NCBI GenBank assembly: GCA_018895795.1 | Contig: JAHINZ010000190.1 | Location: forward strand, 1-31,617 | DNA: 31,617 nt | Source of the DNA: Alphaproteobacteria bacterium | GTDB lineage: Bacteria > Pseudomonadota > Alphaproteobacteria > Caulobacterales > Caulobacteraceae | Reading direction: 5' to 3' | In this document: piece after piece, positions 8,561 to 17,263 of the stretch | Numbering within the stretch: position 1 is the stretch's first letter | How the letters are laid out: every line of letters begins with the position of its first letter | The notes under the pieces: generated by a model | What the model was told of the DNA's origin: nothing | What the model saw: only the letters and a program-made list of their open reading frames with translations | The model's database searches: none | Program-made: the position numbers and the translations under genes

Positions 8561-9138
8561 TCACCGAAGCGACCGACGCCGCCCTCGCGCGCTCGGCCGC
8601 AGAGGGAGACGACAAGGCGTTCGCCGTCCTAGTCGGCCGGCATAAGGAGCCTCTCTACCGGTTGCTGCGCCGCTATACAGGTGACAGTGACGAAGCCTAT
8701 GAGGCGGCCCATGAGGCGTTCATCTCTGCGTGGGCGGCGTTGAAGCGCTACGACCCCAACCGGTCCTTCGGGGCCTGGCTACGAACCATCGCCGTCAACA
8801 AGGTCCGTGATCGCGGGCGGCGGAAGCTGGTCCGGCGAGTCATCTTCGGCTCAAAGAATCTCGATGACGCCGATGTCCTGGAAAAGGCCGATCCTGCCGC
8901 CGGAGCCGAGGAAGAGGTTCTACAGGACGAGCAGGCCAAGCGGCTCGATCGCGCCGTCAGCCGTCTGCCTTCCGCGCTGAAGGAGGCCCTGATCCTCACC
9001 GCCTTTGAGGGACTTAGCCAGCAGGAGGCCGCGCAGATGCTCGGCGTGTCGGTCAAGACCATCGAGACACGTGTCTATCGCGCTCGCAAGATACTCGTTG
9101 AACGGCTCGAGCCGGACATGCGCCCTGGCGTGGCTTGA
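8557..9138 (+). CDS. cnrH: CnrH-like ECF RNA polymerase sigma factor
   Basis: This 193-residue group IV sigma factor has region 2 at about 18-88 (DDKAFAVLVGRH..., EAYEAAHEAFISAWAALKRYD, FGAWLRTIAVNKVRDR) and region 4 at about 130-183 (LPSALKEALILTAFEGLSQQEAAQMLGVSVKTIETRV..., split here for length). Sigma-1 and sigma-3 domains are absent, as expected for ECF factors. The GTG start overlaps the stop of the sensor gene. The module order Y-X-H is the same as in Cupriavidus. Likely targets are its own module and one or both nearby RND operons. The sigma call is certain; the CnrH assignment depends on the partners. Confidence 0.92.
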   Translation: MITEATDAALARSAAEGDDKAFAVLVGRHKEPLYRLLRRYTGDSDEAYEAAHEAFISAWAALKRYDPNRSFGAWLRTIAVNKVRDRGRRKLVRRVIFGSKNLDDADVLEKADPAAGAEEEVLQDEQAKRLDRAVSRLPSALKEALILTAFEGLSQQEAAQMLGVSVKTIETRVYRARKILVERLEPDMRPGVA

Positions 9139-9263
9139 CCGGGCCTCAGAGAGAGGCTCACAACGACTTTAGTTCAGGGTCGCGGATCGGCCTTGCCGCA
9201 CATCAGGATCGCGCCGGAATGGTGCGGGATCATCGACTGAAGGAACTCTCGGTGTCCCGATCA

Positions 9264-9290
9264 GGAACCTAACAGACGCCAGTCGTCGAC
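9264..9290 (+). promoter_or_regulatory. Possible ECF-type promoter before the cus block
   Basis: GGAACC (9264-9269) is followed after a short spacer by CGTCGAC (9284-9290). This has the general -35 GGAAC and -10 CGTC layout of ECF promoters and sits about 35 bases before the small secreted-protein gene. The spacing (15 bases between GGAAC and CGTC) is at the short end. It is a candidate target for the sigma factor encoded just upstream, not an established site. Confidence 0.3.
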
Positions 9291-9322
9291 AATCCAAGCA
9301 AGCGGCAGTATTTATTCGCCCG

Positions 9323-9679
9323 ATGCGGCACGTGCTCGCCTTCCTGGCCGTCCTGGCCCTGCTGATCAGCCCGGTGACTGCCGCGGGTGCGCTGGTCGAT
9401 TGCGCCAAGGCTGGCCGCGAGGCCATGGTCATGGCCCAGTCCACGGATGCCGCCAAGGCCAGCCATGATCCGTGCTGCGACGAAAACCAGAAGTCGCCGC
9501 ACGACGGCAAGTCCTGCGCCCAGATCTGCGCCGCCATGTGCGCGACGATCGCCGCGCTTCCCACTTCGGACGTCAAGATCCCAACAATCGCGCCCATGCG
9601 CCTGACGGCCGCCCCCGCCGATCCGCTGCGCACGCATGCGCCGCCGCGCGACGAACGACCACCCAAACTGATCGCCTGA
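9323..9679 (+). CDS. Small Cys-rich secreted protein, CzcI/CopI-like, ERPPK tail
   Basis: This 118-residue protein has a signal peptide (about 1-20, LAFLAVLALLISPVTAA), then a Cys-rich middle (DPCCDEN near 50, CAQICAAMCA near 71-80) and a Pro-rich end finishing DERPPKLIA. I cannot name the family with certainty. Small exported proteins with a Cys/His-rich middle and an (D/E)RPP tail commonly precede CzcC/CusC genes, and CzcI is the named example. A second member of the same style lies at 17848-18210, also directly before an outer-membrane factor gene. The ribosome-binding site is weak. Probable role: periplasmic metal handling or regulation of the following pump. Confidence 0.65.
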   Translation: MRHVLAFLAVLALLISPVTAAGALVDCAKAGREAMVMAQSTDAAKASHDPCCDENQKSPHDGKSCAQICAAMCATIAALPTSDVKIPTIAPMRLTAAPADPLRTHAPPRDERPPKLIA

Positions 9680-9802
9680 TCCTGGCCCGCGTCTAGCGCG
9701 GGTTTCTCCCGCGCTGTGTCGTCGGGGTCGCCCATCCGTGCGCCCGCCAGGCCTTCGCCGCCAGCCGCTCAAGTTTCACATCCCATCGTGATCGGATCCC
9801 CG

Positions 9803-11029
9803 ATGCGTATCGCCATCACCCTGGCCGCGGCGTTACTGGCCAGCGCCGCCCAGGCCGCGCCCCTGACCTACGGCCAGGCCCTCGACACCGCCGCCGCCAA
9901 CGCCCCGGCGCTGCTTGCCGCCGCCCTGCAGGTCGAGGCCGCCAAGGCCGCGGCCAAGGCGGCCGGCGCTCTGCCTGACCCGAAGCTGGCCTTGGGCCTG
10001 GACAACTTCCCCGTCTCCGGACCACCGGCTGGCCGGTTCAGCGCCGACGAGATGACCATGGGCCGGGTCGGCTACAGCCAGGACATGCCCAGCGCCGCCA
10101 AGCGGCAGGCGCGGATCGGACGAGCCCAAGCCGACATCGTCGCGGCCGGAGCCGATGGCGCCGTCGAGGCGCGGCAGATCCGCGTCGCCGCCGCCCTGGC
10201 CTGGATCGAACTGCTCTACGCCCAGCGCAAGCTCGCCACCCTCGACGGCGTGATCGCCCAGCTTGACCCGCTATGGACGGCCGCGCCGTCCGGTGTCGCC
10301 TCCGGGCGTTCGCGGCCGGCCCAGGCGCTCGAAGCCGCCCAGATGCGCGGCGCTCTGGACGATCGCCGCAGCGAGGTGGTCTCGGAACTGGGACGGGCGC
10401 GCGCGGTCCTAGCGCGCTGGACCGGCGACCCTGATCCGCAGGCGGTGGGCCAGGCGCCCGACCTCGATCTGGAGCCCGCGACCTTGCGGGCCGCGATCGA
10501 CCGAAATCCCACCCTGCTGGCCCGCGACGCCGCCGCCCGCCAGGCCCAGGCCGATGTCGCCCTGGCCAAGGCCGACAAGCGCCCCGACTGGAGCTGGGAA
10601 GTGGCCTATCAGCGTCGCGACCCGATGTTCGGCGACATGGTCTCGGCCGGGGTCAGCGTCAGCCTGCCGCTGTGGGGCAAGAGCCGCCAGGACCCAATGA
10701 TCGCCGCGCGCGCCGCGAGCGCCGGCCGGGCCGACGCCCAGCGCGAGGACGCCCGTCGCGCCTTGGCCGCGCAGCTCGAAGCCGACCTGGCCGATCACGT
10801 CATGCACCACGAGCAATGGCTGCGGGCCCGCGACACGCTGCTGCCGCTGGCCAAGCAGCGCGCCGAGCTGGAGACCGCCGGCTACGGGGCCGGCACGGCC
10901 GCCTTGCCCGACGTGCTGGCCGCCTTCGCCGGCCTCTCCGACGCCCAACTCACCACCCTCGACCGCGAGGCCGCCGTCGCCATCGACGCCGCCCGCCTGA
11001 CCCTGACCTACGGAAGCGACGAGCAATGA
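9803..11029 (+). CDS. cusC: CusC/CzcC-type outer-membrane factor
   Basis: The protein is about 408 residues from ATG 9803, chosen because it begins a proper signal peptide (MRIAITLAAALLASAAQAAP); the upstream in-frame stretch from 9716 is Pro/Arg-rich and not secretion-like. The remainder is long Ala/Arg/Gln-rich helices with the repeated layout of TolC-like outer-membrane factors (LPDPKLALGLDNFPVSGPP near 59-77). It forms the exit duct of the RND pump. The stop overlaps the cusB start (ATGA). It is assigned to Cu/Ag because the adaptor, pump and CusF that follow are clearly Cus-type. Confidence 0.88.
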   Translation: MRIAITLAAALLASAAQAAPLTYGQALDTAAANAPALLAAALQVEAAKAAAKAAGALPDPKLALGLDNFPVSGPPAGRFSADEMTMGRVGYSQDMPSAAKRQARIGRAQADIVAAGADGAVEARQIRVAAALAWIELLYAQRKLATLDGVIAQLDPLWTAAPSGVASGRSRPAQALEAAQMRGALDDRRSEVVSELGRARAVLARWTGDPDPQAVGQAPDLDLEPATLRAAIDRNPTLLARDAAARQAQADVALAKADKRPDWSWEVAYQRRDPMFGDMVSAGVSVSLPLWGKSRQDPMIAARAASAGRADAQREDARRALAAQLEADLADHVMHHEQWLRARDTLLPLAKQRAELETAGYGAGTAALPDVLAAFAGLSDAQLTTLDREAAVAIDAARLTLTYGSDEQ

Positions 11030-12522
11030 GCGCCTCTCCCCCGATGAAGCTTCTCCTGGCCGGCGCCGCGGCGCTGGTCGTTGTCGCCGGCGCTGGCGGC
11101 TACGGTCTGGCGCGGCTGACCGCCAAGCCGGCGATGTCCGACGTCCCCGCCGACGGCCGTAAGGTCCTCTACTGGTACGACCCAATGGTCCCAGCCCAGC
11201 GCTTCGACAAGTCAGGCAAGTCGCCGTTCATGGACATGCAACTGGTCCCCAAATACGCCGGGGACGCCGACACAGCCGGCTCTCCGGCAGGCGTGCGCAT
11301 CGATCCAGCTATCGCCCAGAACCTCGGGGTGCGCACCGTGGAGGCCCGCCAGGGCGTCCTGGCCGGTGGCCTGACCGCCACCGGCGTCGTCGACTTCAAC
11401 CAGCGCGACGTGGCCGTGGTCCAAGCGCGCTCCGGCGGCTTCGTCCAGAAGGTCTACGGCCGCGCACCGGGCGACGTCATCGGAGCCGGAGCGCCCCTGG
11501 CCGACCTGCTGGTCCCCGAGTGGGGCGGCGCCCAGGCTGAATATCTGGCGGTCAGGAGAACCGGCGACGCGGCCTTGATCGCCGCCGCCCGCCAGCGCCT
11601 GCGGCTGCTGGGGATGTCAGAGGGCCTGATCGCCGCCATCGACCGCGATGGCCGGACCCGCACGACCATCACGATTAGCACGCCGCTGGGCGGGGTGATC
11701 ACCAAGCTCGACGTCCGGGCCGGCATGACCGTGACCGCCGGTCAGGGCCTGGCCGAGATCAATGGCCTGTCGCGCGTCTGGATCACCGCGGCCGTGCCCG
11801 AGGCCCAGGCCGGCCAGCTACGCCAAGGCCAGAGCGTCGGCGTCGCCCTGGCCGCCTATCCCGGCGAGACCCTGCGCGGCGCGGTGCAGGCGATCCTGCC
11901 TCAGGCCCAGGGCGACAGCCGAACCCTGCAGGCTCGCATCGAACTGGCCAATCCTGGCGGCAAGCTGCGGCCGGGCATGTTCGCCACCGTCAGCTTCGAC
12001 AGCGACGCGCGGCCAGCCCTGCTGCTGCCGTCCGAGGCGGTAATCCGCACTGGGCCGCGCGCGATCGTCATGCTGGCGGGCGAGAACGGCCACTACCAGG
12101 CTGTCGAGGTCAAGGTCGGCCGCGAGGCCGGCGGCCAGAGCGAGATCCTGGCGGGCCCGAGCGCCGGCCAGAAGGTCGTCGCCTCCGGCCAGTTCCTGAT
12201 CGACTCCGAAGCCAGCCTGGCGGGCCTGAACGTTCGTCCGCTGCCCGCGACAGGACCGGCGATGTCGGCCATGGCGCCAGCCGTCGCCAAGCCCGCCTTG
12301 GCCGAGGCCGCTGGCCGCGTTGAACAGGTGACCCAGGACAGCATCACGCTCTCCCACGGGCCGGTGCCGGCGATCGGCTGGCCGGCCATGACCATGGCCT
12401 TCCGCGCGGACCCGATGCTGCTCAGGGGCCTCAAGCCCGGCGACCAGGTCAGCTTCGCTTTCGACCAGCCGCCGGCCGGCCCGACCGTGCGCCGGATCGC
12501 CAAGACCGGAGCGGTCCGATGA
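11026..12522 (+). CDS. cusB: CusB-type membrane-fusion protein with C-terminal CusF domain
   Basis: This is a 498-residue periplasmic adaptor. It has an N-terminal anchor (about 8-30) and a heavy-metal-binding segment (YWYDPMVPAQRF...SGKSPFMDMQLVPKYA, about 49-78). The barrel-sandwich/lipoyl and beta-barrel domains of the RND adaptor family follow. After about residue 415 comes a second module with H444, W452, M455 and M457, the same H-x7-W-x2-M-x-M spacing as the Cu(I)/Ag(I) site of CusF. The protein is therefore a natural CusB-CusF fusion, an arrangement also known from SilB of Cupriavidus. It couples metal chaperone, adaptor and pump. The ATG overlaps the cusC stop and the stop overlaps the cusA ATG. 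Confidence 0.93.
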   Translation: MSASPPMKLLLAGAAALVVVAGAGGYGLARLTAKPAMSDVPADGRKVLYWYDPMVPAQRFDKSGKSPFMDMQLVPKYAGDADTAGSPAGVRIDPAIAQNLGVRTVEARQGVLAGGLTATGVVDFNQRDVAVVQARSGGFVQKVYGRAPGDVIGAGAPLADLLVPEWGGAQAEYLAVRRTGDAALIAAARQRLRLLGMSEGLIAAIDRDGRTRTTITISTPLGGVITKLDVRAGMTVTAGQGLAEINGLSRVWITAAVPEAQAGQLRQGQSVGVALAAYPGETLRGAVQAILPQAQGDSRTLQARIELANPGGKLRPGMFATVSFDSDARPALLLPSEAVIRTGPRAIVMLAGENGHYQAVEVKVGREAGGQSEILAGPSAGQKVVASGQFLIDSEASLAGLNVRPLPATGPAMSAMAPAVAKPALAEAAGRVEQVTQDSITLSHGPVPAIGWPAMTMAFRADPMLLRGLKPGDQVSFAFDQPPAGPTVRRIAKTGAVR

Positions 12523-15500
12523 TCGCCGCTCTGATCCGCTGGTCGGTCGCCAATCGCTTCTTCGTGCTGCTCGGGGCCCTGGCCCTGATCGTCGCCGGCG
12601 GCCTGGCCGTGCGCGACACCGCGATCGATGCCCTGCCCGACCTTTCCGACACCCAGGTGATCATCCGCACCAGCTATCCGGGCCAGGCCCCGCAACTGGT
12701 CGAGAACCAGATCACCTATCCGCTGGCCACCACCATGCTGTCGGTGCCCGGGGCCAAGACCGTGCGCGGCTACTCGTTCTTCGGCGACAGCTTCGTCTAT
12801 GTGATCTTCGACTACAAAACCGACCTCTATTGGGCTCGGTCGCGGGTCCTGGAGTATCTCAACCAGGTCCAGGCCCGTTTGCCTGAAAGCGCCAGGCCCG
12901 CGCTCGGCCCCGACGCCACCGGGGTTGGCTGGGTCTACGAATATGCCCTCGTCGACAAGACCGGTGGCCACGACCTCAGCCAGCTTCGAAGCCTGCAGGA
13001 CTGGTTCCTGCGCTATGAGCTCAAGACCCTGCCCGGCGTCGCCGAGGTCTCGGCGATCGGGGGCATGGTGCGCCAGTACCAGGTCGTGCTCGATCCGGTG
13101 AAACTGGCCAGTTACGGCGTCACCCACAGCCAAGTCGTCGCGGCCCTGAAGGGCGCCAACGCCGAGACCGGCGGCTCGGTGCTGGAGTTGGGCGAGGCCG
13201 AGTACATGGTCCGCGCCACCGGCTATCTGAAGACCCTGGACGACTTCCAGGCCGTGCCGCTGAAGACGGCGGCGGGCGGCGTCCCGGTGCGGCTGGGCGA
13301 CGTGGCCACTATCCAGATCGGCCCGGAGATGCGGCGCGGCATCGCCGAGTTGAATGGCCAGGGCGAAGTGGCCGGCGGGGTGGTGATCCTGCGCTCGGGC
13401 GAGAACGCCCGCACGACCATCGCGGCGGTGAAGACCAAGCTGGCCGAGCTGAAGAAGAGCCTGCCGCCCGGCGTCGAAGTGGTGACCACCTATGACCGCT
13501 CGGCCCTGATCGACCGGGCCGTCCATAACCTGACCGGCAAGCTGCTCGAAGAGTTCCTGGTCGTCGCCCTGGTCTGCGCTCTCTTCCTGGGCCACCTGCG
13601 CTCGGCCCTGGTGGCGATCATCTCGCTGCCGCTGGGGGTGCTGGCCGCCTTCCTGGTCATGAAGAGCCAGGGCGTCGACGCCAACATCATGTCGCTGGGC
13701 GGCATCGCCATCGCTATCGGGGCCATGGTCGACGCGGCCGTGGTGATGATCGAGAACGCCCACAAGCGCCTGGAGCGCTGGACGCACGACCATCCCGGCG
13801 AGACCCTGGACAGCGAGACGCGCTGGCGGGTGATCACCGAGGCCGCCGCCGAGGTCGGGCCGGCGCTGTTCTTCAGCCTGCTGATCATCACCCTGTCGTT
13901 CATCCCGGTCTTCACGCTGCAGGCCCAGGAGGGGCGGCTGTTCCGGCCCTTGGCCTTCACCAAGACCTACGCCATGGCGGCGGCGGCTATCCTGTCGGTG
14001 ACCCTGATCCCGGTGCTGATGGGCTACCTGATCCGTGGGCGCATTCCCGATGAAGCCTCCAACCCGATCAATCGCGTCCTGACCGCCGCCTATCGCCCCG
14101 GCCTGGACTGGGTGATGCGCAAGCCCAGGACCACCCTGGTCATCGCCGCCCTGGCCTTCGCCACCACGGCCTGGCCGTTGGCCCACCTGGGGGCTGAGTT
14201 CATGCCCAACATGGACGAGGGCGACCTGCTCTACATGCCCTCCGCCTTGCCTGGACTCTCGGCGGCCAAGGCCGGACAGCTGCTCCAGCAGACCGACCGG
14301 ATGATCAAGACCGTGCCGGAGGTCGACAGCGTGTTTGGCAAGGCGGGCCGCGCCGAAAGCGCCACCGATCCGGCCCCGCTGGAAATGTTCGAAACCACCA
14401 TTCGCTTCAAGCCGCGCGACCAGTGGCGGCCGGGCATGACGCCCGACAAGCTGGTCGCCGAGTTGGACGAACGGGTGAAGGTCCCGGGCCTGACCAATGT
14501 CTGGGTGCCGCCGATCCGCAACCGCATCGACATGCTGGCCACCGGCATCAAGAGCCCGATCGGGGTGAAGGTCTCCGGCGCCAACCTGGCCGAACTGGAC
14601 CGCATCGCCCGCGAGGTCGAGGGCGTCGCCAAGGGCGTGCCGGGCGTCAGCTCGGCCCTGGCCGAACGGCTGACCGGCGGGCGCTATCTCGACGTCACCA
14701 TCGATCGGGCCGCCGCCGCCCGGTTCGGCCTCAACATCGACGACGTCCAGTCGATCGTCTCCGGGGCGATCGGTGGGGAAACCATCGGCCAGACGGTCGA
14801 GGGCCTGGCCCGCTATCCGATCAGCGTCCGCTATCCGCGCGAACTTCGGGGCAGCCTCGAGGGCCTGCGAACCCTGCCGGTGCTGACGCCGGGCGGCCAG
14901 CAGATCACCCTGGGTACGGTCGCCGACGTGCGGATCGCCGACGGCCCGCCGATGCTCAAAAGCGAGAACGGCCGCCCCACCACCTGGGTCTATGTCGACG
15001 TGCGAGGCCGGGATCTGGCCTCGGTCGTCGGCGATCTGCGTCAGGCCGTGGATCAGCGCGTGAAGCTCTCGCCTGGCGTCAGCCTCTCCTATTCGGGACA
15101 GTTCGAATATCTGCAGCGGGCCGCCGACCGGCTGAAGGTCGTCGTGCCGGCCACCCTGCTGATCATCTTCGTCCTGCTCTACGTGATCTTCCGCCGCTTC
15201 GACGAGGCTGGGCTGATCATGGCCACCTTGCCGTTCGCCCTGACCGGCGGGATCTGGACGCTCTATCTGGCGGGCTTCCACCAGTCGGTGGCCACCGGGG
15301 TGGGGTTCATCGCCCTGGCCGGGGTCTCGGCGGAGTTCGGGGTGGTGATGCTGATCTATCTCAAGCAGGCGATGCTGGCGCTCGGACCCGATCCGACTCC
15401 GGACCAGATCGAGGTCGCGGTGCGCGAAGGCGCCCTACTGCGCGTGCGGCCCAAGGCCATGACCGTGGCGGTGATCCTGGCGGGCCTGGCGCCCATCCTC

Positions 15501-15677
15501 TGGGGTCATGGCGCCGGCTCCGAAGTGATGAGCCGCATCGCCGCGCCGATGATCGGCGGCATGCTCACCGCGCCCCTGCTCTCGATGTTCGTTGTCCCGG
15601 CCGGCTACCTGCTGCTGCGCCGACGCCGGACCCGAACCGCCCTTTTCACGTCCCCCTCAGCCCAAGGAGATCGCTGA
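12519..15677 (+). CDS. cusA: CusA-type Cu(I)/Ag(I) RND efflux pump
   Basis: This 1052-residue heavy-metal-efflux RND pump has twelve expected membrane helices and two large periplasmic loops. Diagnostic text includes DATGVGWVYEYALVD and, in TM4, AIGAMVDAAVVMIEN, the HME4 (Cu/Ag) form rather than the DFG...DGA form of Co/Zn/Ni pumps. The three methionines that bind copper in E. coli CusA fall at the identical positions: M573 (DLLYMP), M623 (PLEMFETT) and M672 (RIDMLATG). It works as a trimer with CusB and CusC, driven by protons. It is translationally coupled on both sides. Confidence 0.97.
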   Translation: MIAALIRWSVANRFFVLLGALALIVAGGLAVRDTAIDALPDLSDTQVIIRTSYPGQAPQLVENQITYPLATTMLSVPGAKTVRGYSFFGDSFVYVIFDYKTDLYWARSRVLEYLNQVQARLPESARPALGPDATGVGWVYEYALVDKTGGHDLSQLRSLQDWFLRYELKTLPGVAEVSAIGGMVRQYQVVLDPVKLASYGVTHSQVVAALKGANAETGGSVLELGEAEYMVRATGYLKTLDDFQAVPLKTAAGGVPVRLGDVATIQIGPEMRRGIAELNGQGEVAGGVVILRSGENARTTIAAVKTKLAELKKSLPPGVEVVTTYDRSALIDRAVHNLTGKLLEEFLVVALVCALFLGHLRSALVAIISLPLGVLAAFLVMKSQGVDANIMSLGGIAIAIGAMVDAAVVMIENAHKRLERWTHDHPGETLDSETRWRVITEAAAEVGPALFFSLLIITLSFIPVFTLQAQEGRLFRPLAFTKTYAMAAAAILSVTLIPVLMGYLIRGRIPDEASNPINRVLTAAYRPGLDWVMRKPRTTLVIAALAFATTAWPLAHLGAEFMPNMDEGDLLYMPSALPGLSAAKAGQLLQQTDRMIKTVPEVDSVFGKAGRAESATDPAPLEMFETTIRFKPRDQWRPGMTPDKLVAELDERVKVPGLTNVWVPPIRNRIDMLATGIKSPIGVKVSGANLAELDRIAREVEGVAKGVPGVSSALAERLTGGRYLDVTIDRAAAARFGLNIDDVQSIVSGAIGGETIGQTVEGLARYPISVRYPRELRGSLEGLRTLPVLTPGGQQITLGTVADVRIADGPPMLKSENGRPTTWVYVDVRGRDLASVVGDLRQAVDQRVKLSPGVSLSYSGQFEYLQRAADRLKVVVPATLLIIFVLLYVIFRRFDEAGLIMATLPFALTGGIWTLYLAGFHQSVATGVGFIALAGVSAEFGVVMLIYLKQAMLALGPDPTPDQIEVAVREGALLRVRPKAMTVAVILAGLAPILWGHGAGSEVMSRIAAPMIGGMLTAPLLSMFVVPAGYLLLRRRRTRTALFTSPSAQGDR

Positions 15678-16018
15678 TGAAGACCCTGTCCCTGTCCCTG
15701 ACCCTCGCCGCCCTGCTCGCGACGACAAGCCTGGCCGCCTGCGGCCGCAATACCGAGGCGCCGGCCGCGCCGGCCCCAGCCGCCGCGCCCGCCGACAAGA
15801 TGGCCAAGGGCGTCGGCGTGGTGACGGCGATCGACAAGACCGCCGGCACGATCACCCTGGACCATGACGCCATCCCCGAGGCCGGCTGGCCGGCCATGAC
15901 CATGGGCTTCAAGATCGCGCCGGCGCTGCTAGACGGCGTGGCGATCGGCGACAAGGTGGCCTTCGACCTGAAGCTCCATGACGGATCGGGCGAGGTGACC
16001 GCGATCACCAAGCCCTAG
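15677..16018 (+). CDS. cusF: CusF-like periplasmic Cu/Ag chaperone, lipoprotein
   Basis: This 113-residue protein has a lipoprotein signal (SLAAC, Cys22), an Ala/Pro linker to about 40, and a CusF-type small beta-barrel. The metal site H63, W71, M74 and M76 has the exact spacing of CusF H36, W44, M47 and M49. It hands Cu(I)/Ag(I) to the CusCBA pump; the lipid anchor would keep it at a membrane. The start codon overlaps the cusA stop by one base, with AAGGAGA just upstream. It duplicates the domain already fused to CusB. Confidence 0.95.
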   Translation: MKTLSLSLTLAALLATTSLAACGRNTEAPAAPAPAAAPADKMAKGVGVVTAIDKTAGTITLDHDAIPEAGWPAMTMGFKIAPALLDGVAIGDKVAFDLKLHDGSGEVTAITKP

Positions 16019-16024
16019 ACGTTC

Positions 16025-16061
16025 CTTGGCGGCGCCGATCATGTCGGCCGGCGCCGCCAAG
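16025..16061. terminator. Hairpin after the cus operon
   Basis: A 12-base perfect stem, CTTGGCGGCGCC (16025-16036) with GGCGCCGCCAAG (16050-16061), has a 13-base loop and lies 6 bases after the cusF stop. No T-tract follows. It is consistent with an operon-end terminator or mRNA 3' stabiliser. Confidence 0.65.
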
Positions 16062-16144
16062 ACTGCCTATCGCGCACGGCCGTGGTCGCTCAATCTTAGG
16101 ACTCGCCGCGATAGCATGGCGGCGAACCCGGAACGGTGGGCGCT

Positions 16145-17242
16145 ATGCCACAGAATCTCAAACCCCTGACAGCCCTGCGATTTTTCGCGGCGATGTGGGT
16201 GGTATTGTTCGATTTCACGCCGAGCCTGGGGCTGGGCATGCCCGCCCTCATCGGCAAGGGCTACCTGGGCGTAGAACTGTTCTTCGTTCTGTCGGGCTTC
16301 ATCATCAGCCACGTCTATATGGAACGCTTCGGGACCGGCCAATTTCGCTTTGGCGCGTTCCTGTGGGCCCGGCTGGCGCGCATATACCCGGTCCATGTCG
16401 CCACCCTGGTCGGGCTGGGGCTGATCGTGGCGCTTGCCCGGATCGTCGGTGTGGACGCTGGCGACAAGGTGTTGAGCTGGTCATCGCTGCCGGCCCAACT
16501 GACCTTGACCCACGCCTGGGGGCTTGGGCTGGAAGGCGGTTGGAATCATCCGTCCTGGTCGATCTCGGCCGAGTGGTTCGCCTATCTGGCCTTTCCGGTG
16601 TTCGCCACGGCCCTATGGCCGCTACGAAACCGCCCGCGCTTGGCGCTCATCCTGGCGGGCTTGGCCGTCGTGGCCATCAGTCTTGGCTTTCAACAGCTCA
16701 CAGGTCAGTCGCTCAGCCGGGCGACGATCGCGTGGGGAGCACTGCGGATCGTGCCGTGTTTTGGACTTGGCTGCGCCGTCTGGCTGCTGTGGCGCACCGA
16801 CCTTGTGCGCTCGTCCCGGATCGCCGGCACTATAGCCGTCCTTTGCGCGGGCCTGGTCGCCGCCACCTGCGCGACAGGCGCGCCCGATTGGCTGATCATC
16901 CTGACGTTTGGCGGCTTAATCTTCGGCTTGGCGGCGATGTCGAGCAGCGGATCCACGCGGCTGACAGCGCCGGGCTGGGTCTATCTGGGCGAGATCAGCT
17001 TCTCGATCTACATGGTCTGCATCCCGTGGCAGCTGGTGTTCGGCCGGGGTGTGACGCGCTTGTTCAACGTCTCGGCGGAGGCCTTGCCCTGGCCGGCCTG
17101 GTTCGCGCTGGTGCTCGGCGTCATTCCCGCGGGCATGCTCGCGCACCATCTCGTTGAGCGGCCCGCTCGCGAAGCCATGCGCCGCCATACCTTGACCATG
17201 AGTTTTGGCCGCGCACGCCCGCTTTCAGGTCAGTCTTCCTAG
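16145..17242 (+). CDS. Acyltransferase-3 family membrane protein, TM1 His replaced by Asp
   Basis: The protein is about 365 residues from ATG 16145 (GTG 16136 is an alternative start). It is a polytopic inner-membrane protein of the OafA/WecH acyltransferase-3 family: LRFFAAMWVVLFDF at 11-24, GYLGVELFFVLSGFIISHVY near 39-58, RLARIYPVH near 77, SWSISAEWFAYLAFPVF near 139-155, and EISFSIYMVC near the end. The family normally has His after VVLF in TM1 and this residue is needed for activity in studied members; here it is Asp23. Members acylate surface polysaccharides or lipids. It is not an obvious part of the metal operons and is separated from cusF by a terminator-like hairpin. Confidence 0.85.
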   Translation: MPQNLKPLTALRFFAAMWVVLFDFTPSLGLGMPALIGKGYLGVELFFVLSGFIISHVYMERFGTGQFRFGAFLWARLARIYPVHVATLVGLGLIVALARIVGVDAGDKVLSWSSLPAQLTLTHAWGLGLEGGWNHPSWSISAEWFAYLAFPVFATALWPLRNRPRLALILAGLAVVAISLGFQQLTGQSLSRATIAWGALRIVPCFGLGCAVWLLWRTDLVRSSRIAGTIAVLCAGLVAATCATGAPDWLIILTFGGLIFGLAAMSSSGSTRLTAPGWVYLGEISFSIYMVCIPWQLVFGRGVTRLFNVSAEALPWPAWFALVLGVIPAGMLAHHLVERPAREAMRRHTLTMSFGRARPLSGQSS

Positions 17243-17263
17243 GCTAGATTACGGGCGTGGGCT

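Noticed and set aside
12093..15281. 1062-codon open frame on the minus strand
   Set aside because: It lies antisense to cusB/cusA, is rich in Gln, His, Gly, Asp and Arg as expected for the mirror of GC-rich coding DNA, and has no domain text or ribosome-binding site. cusA conserves every key residue.
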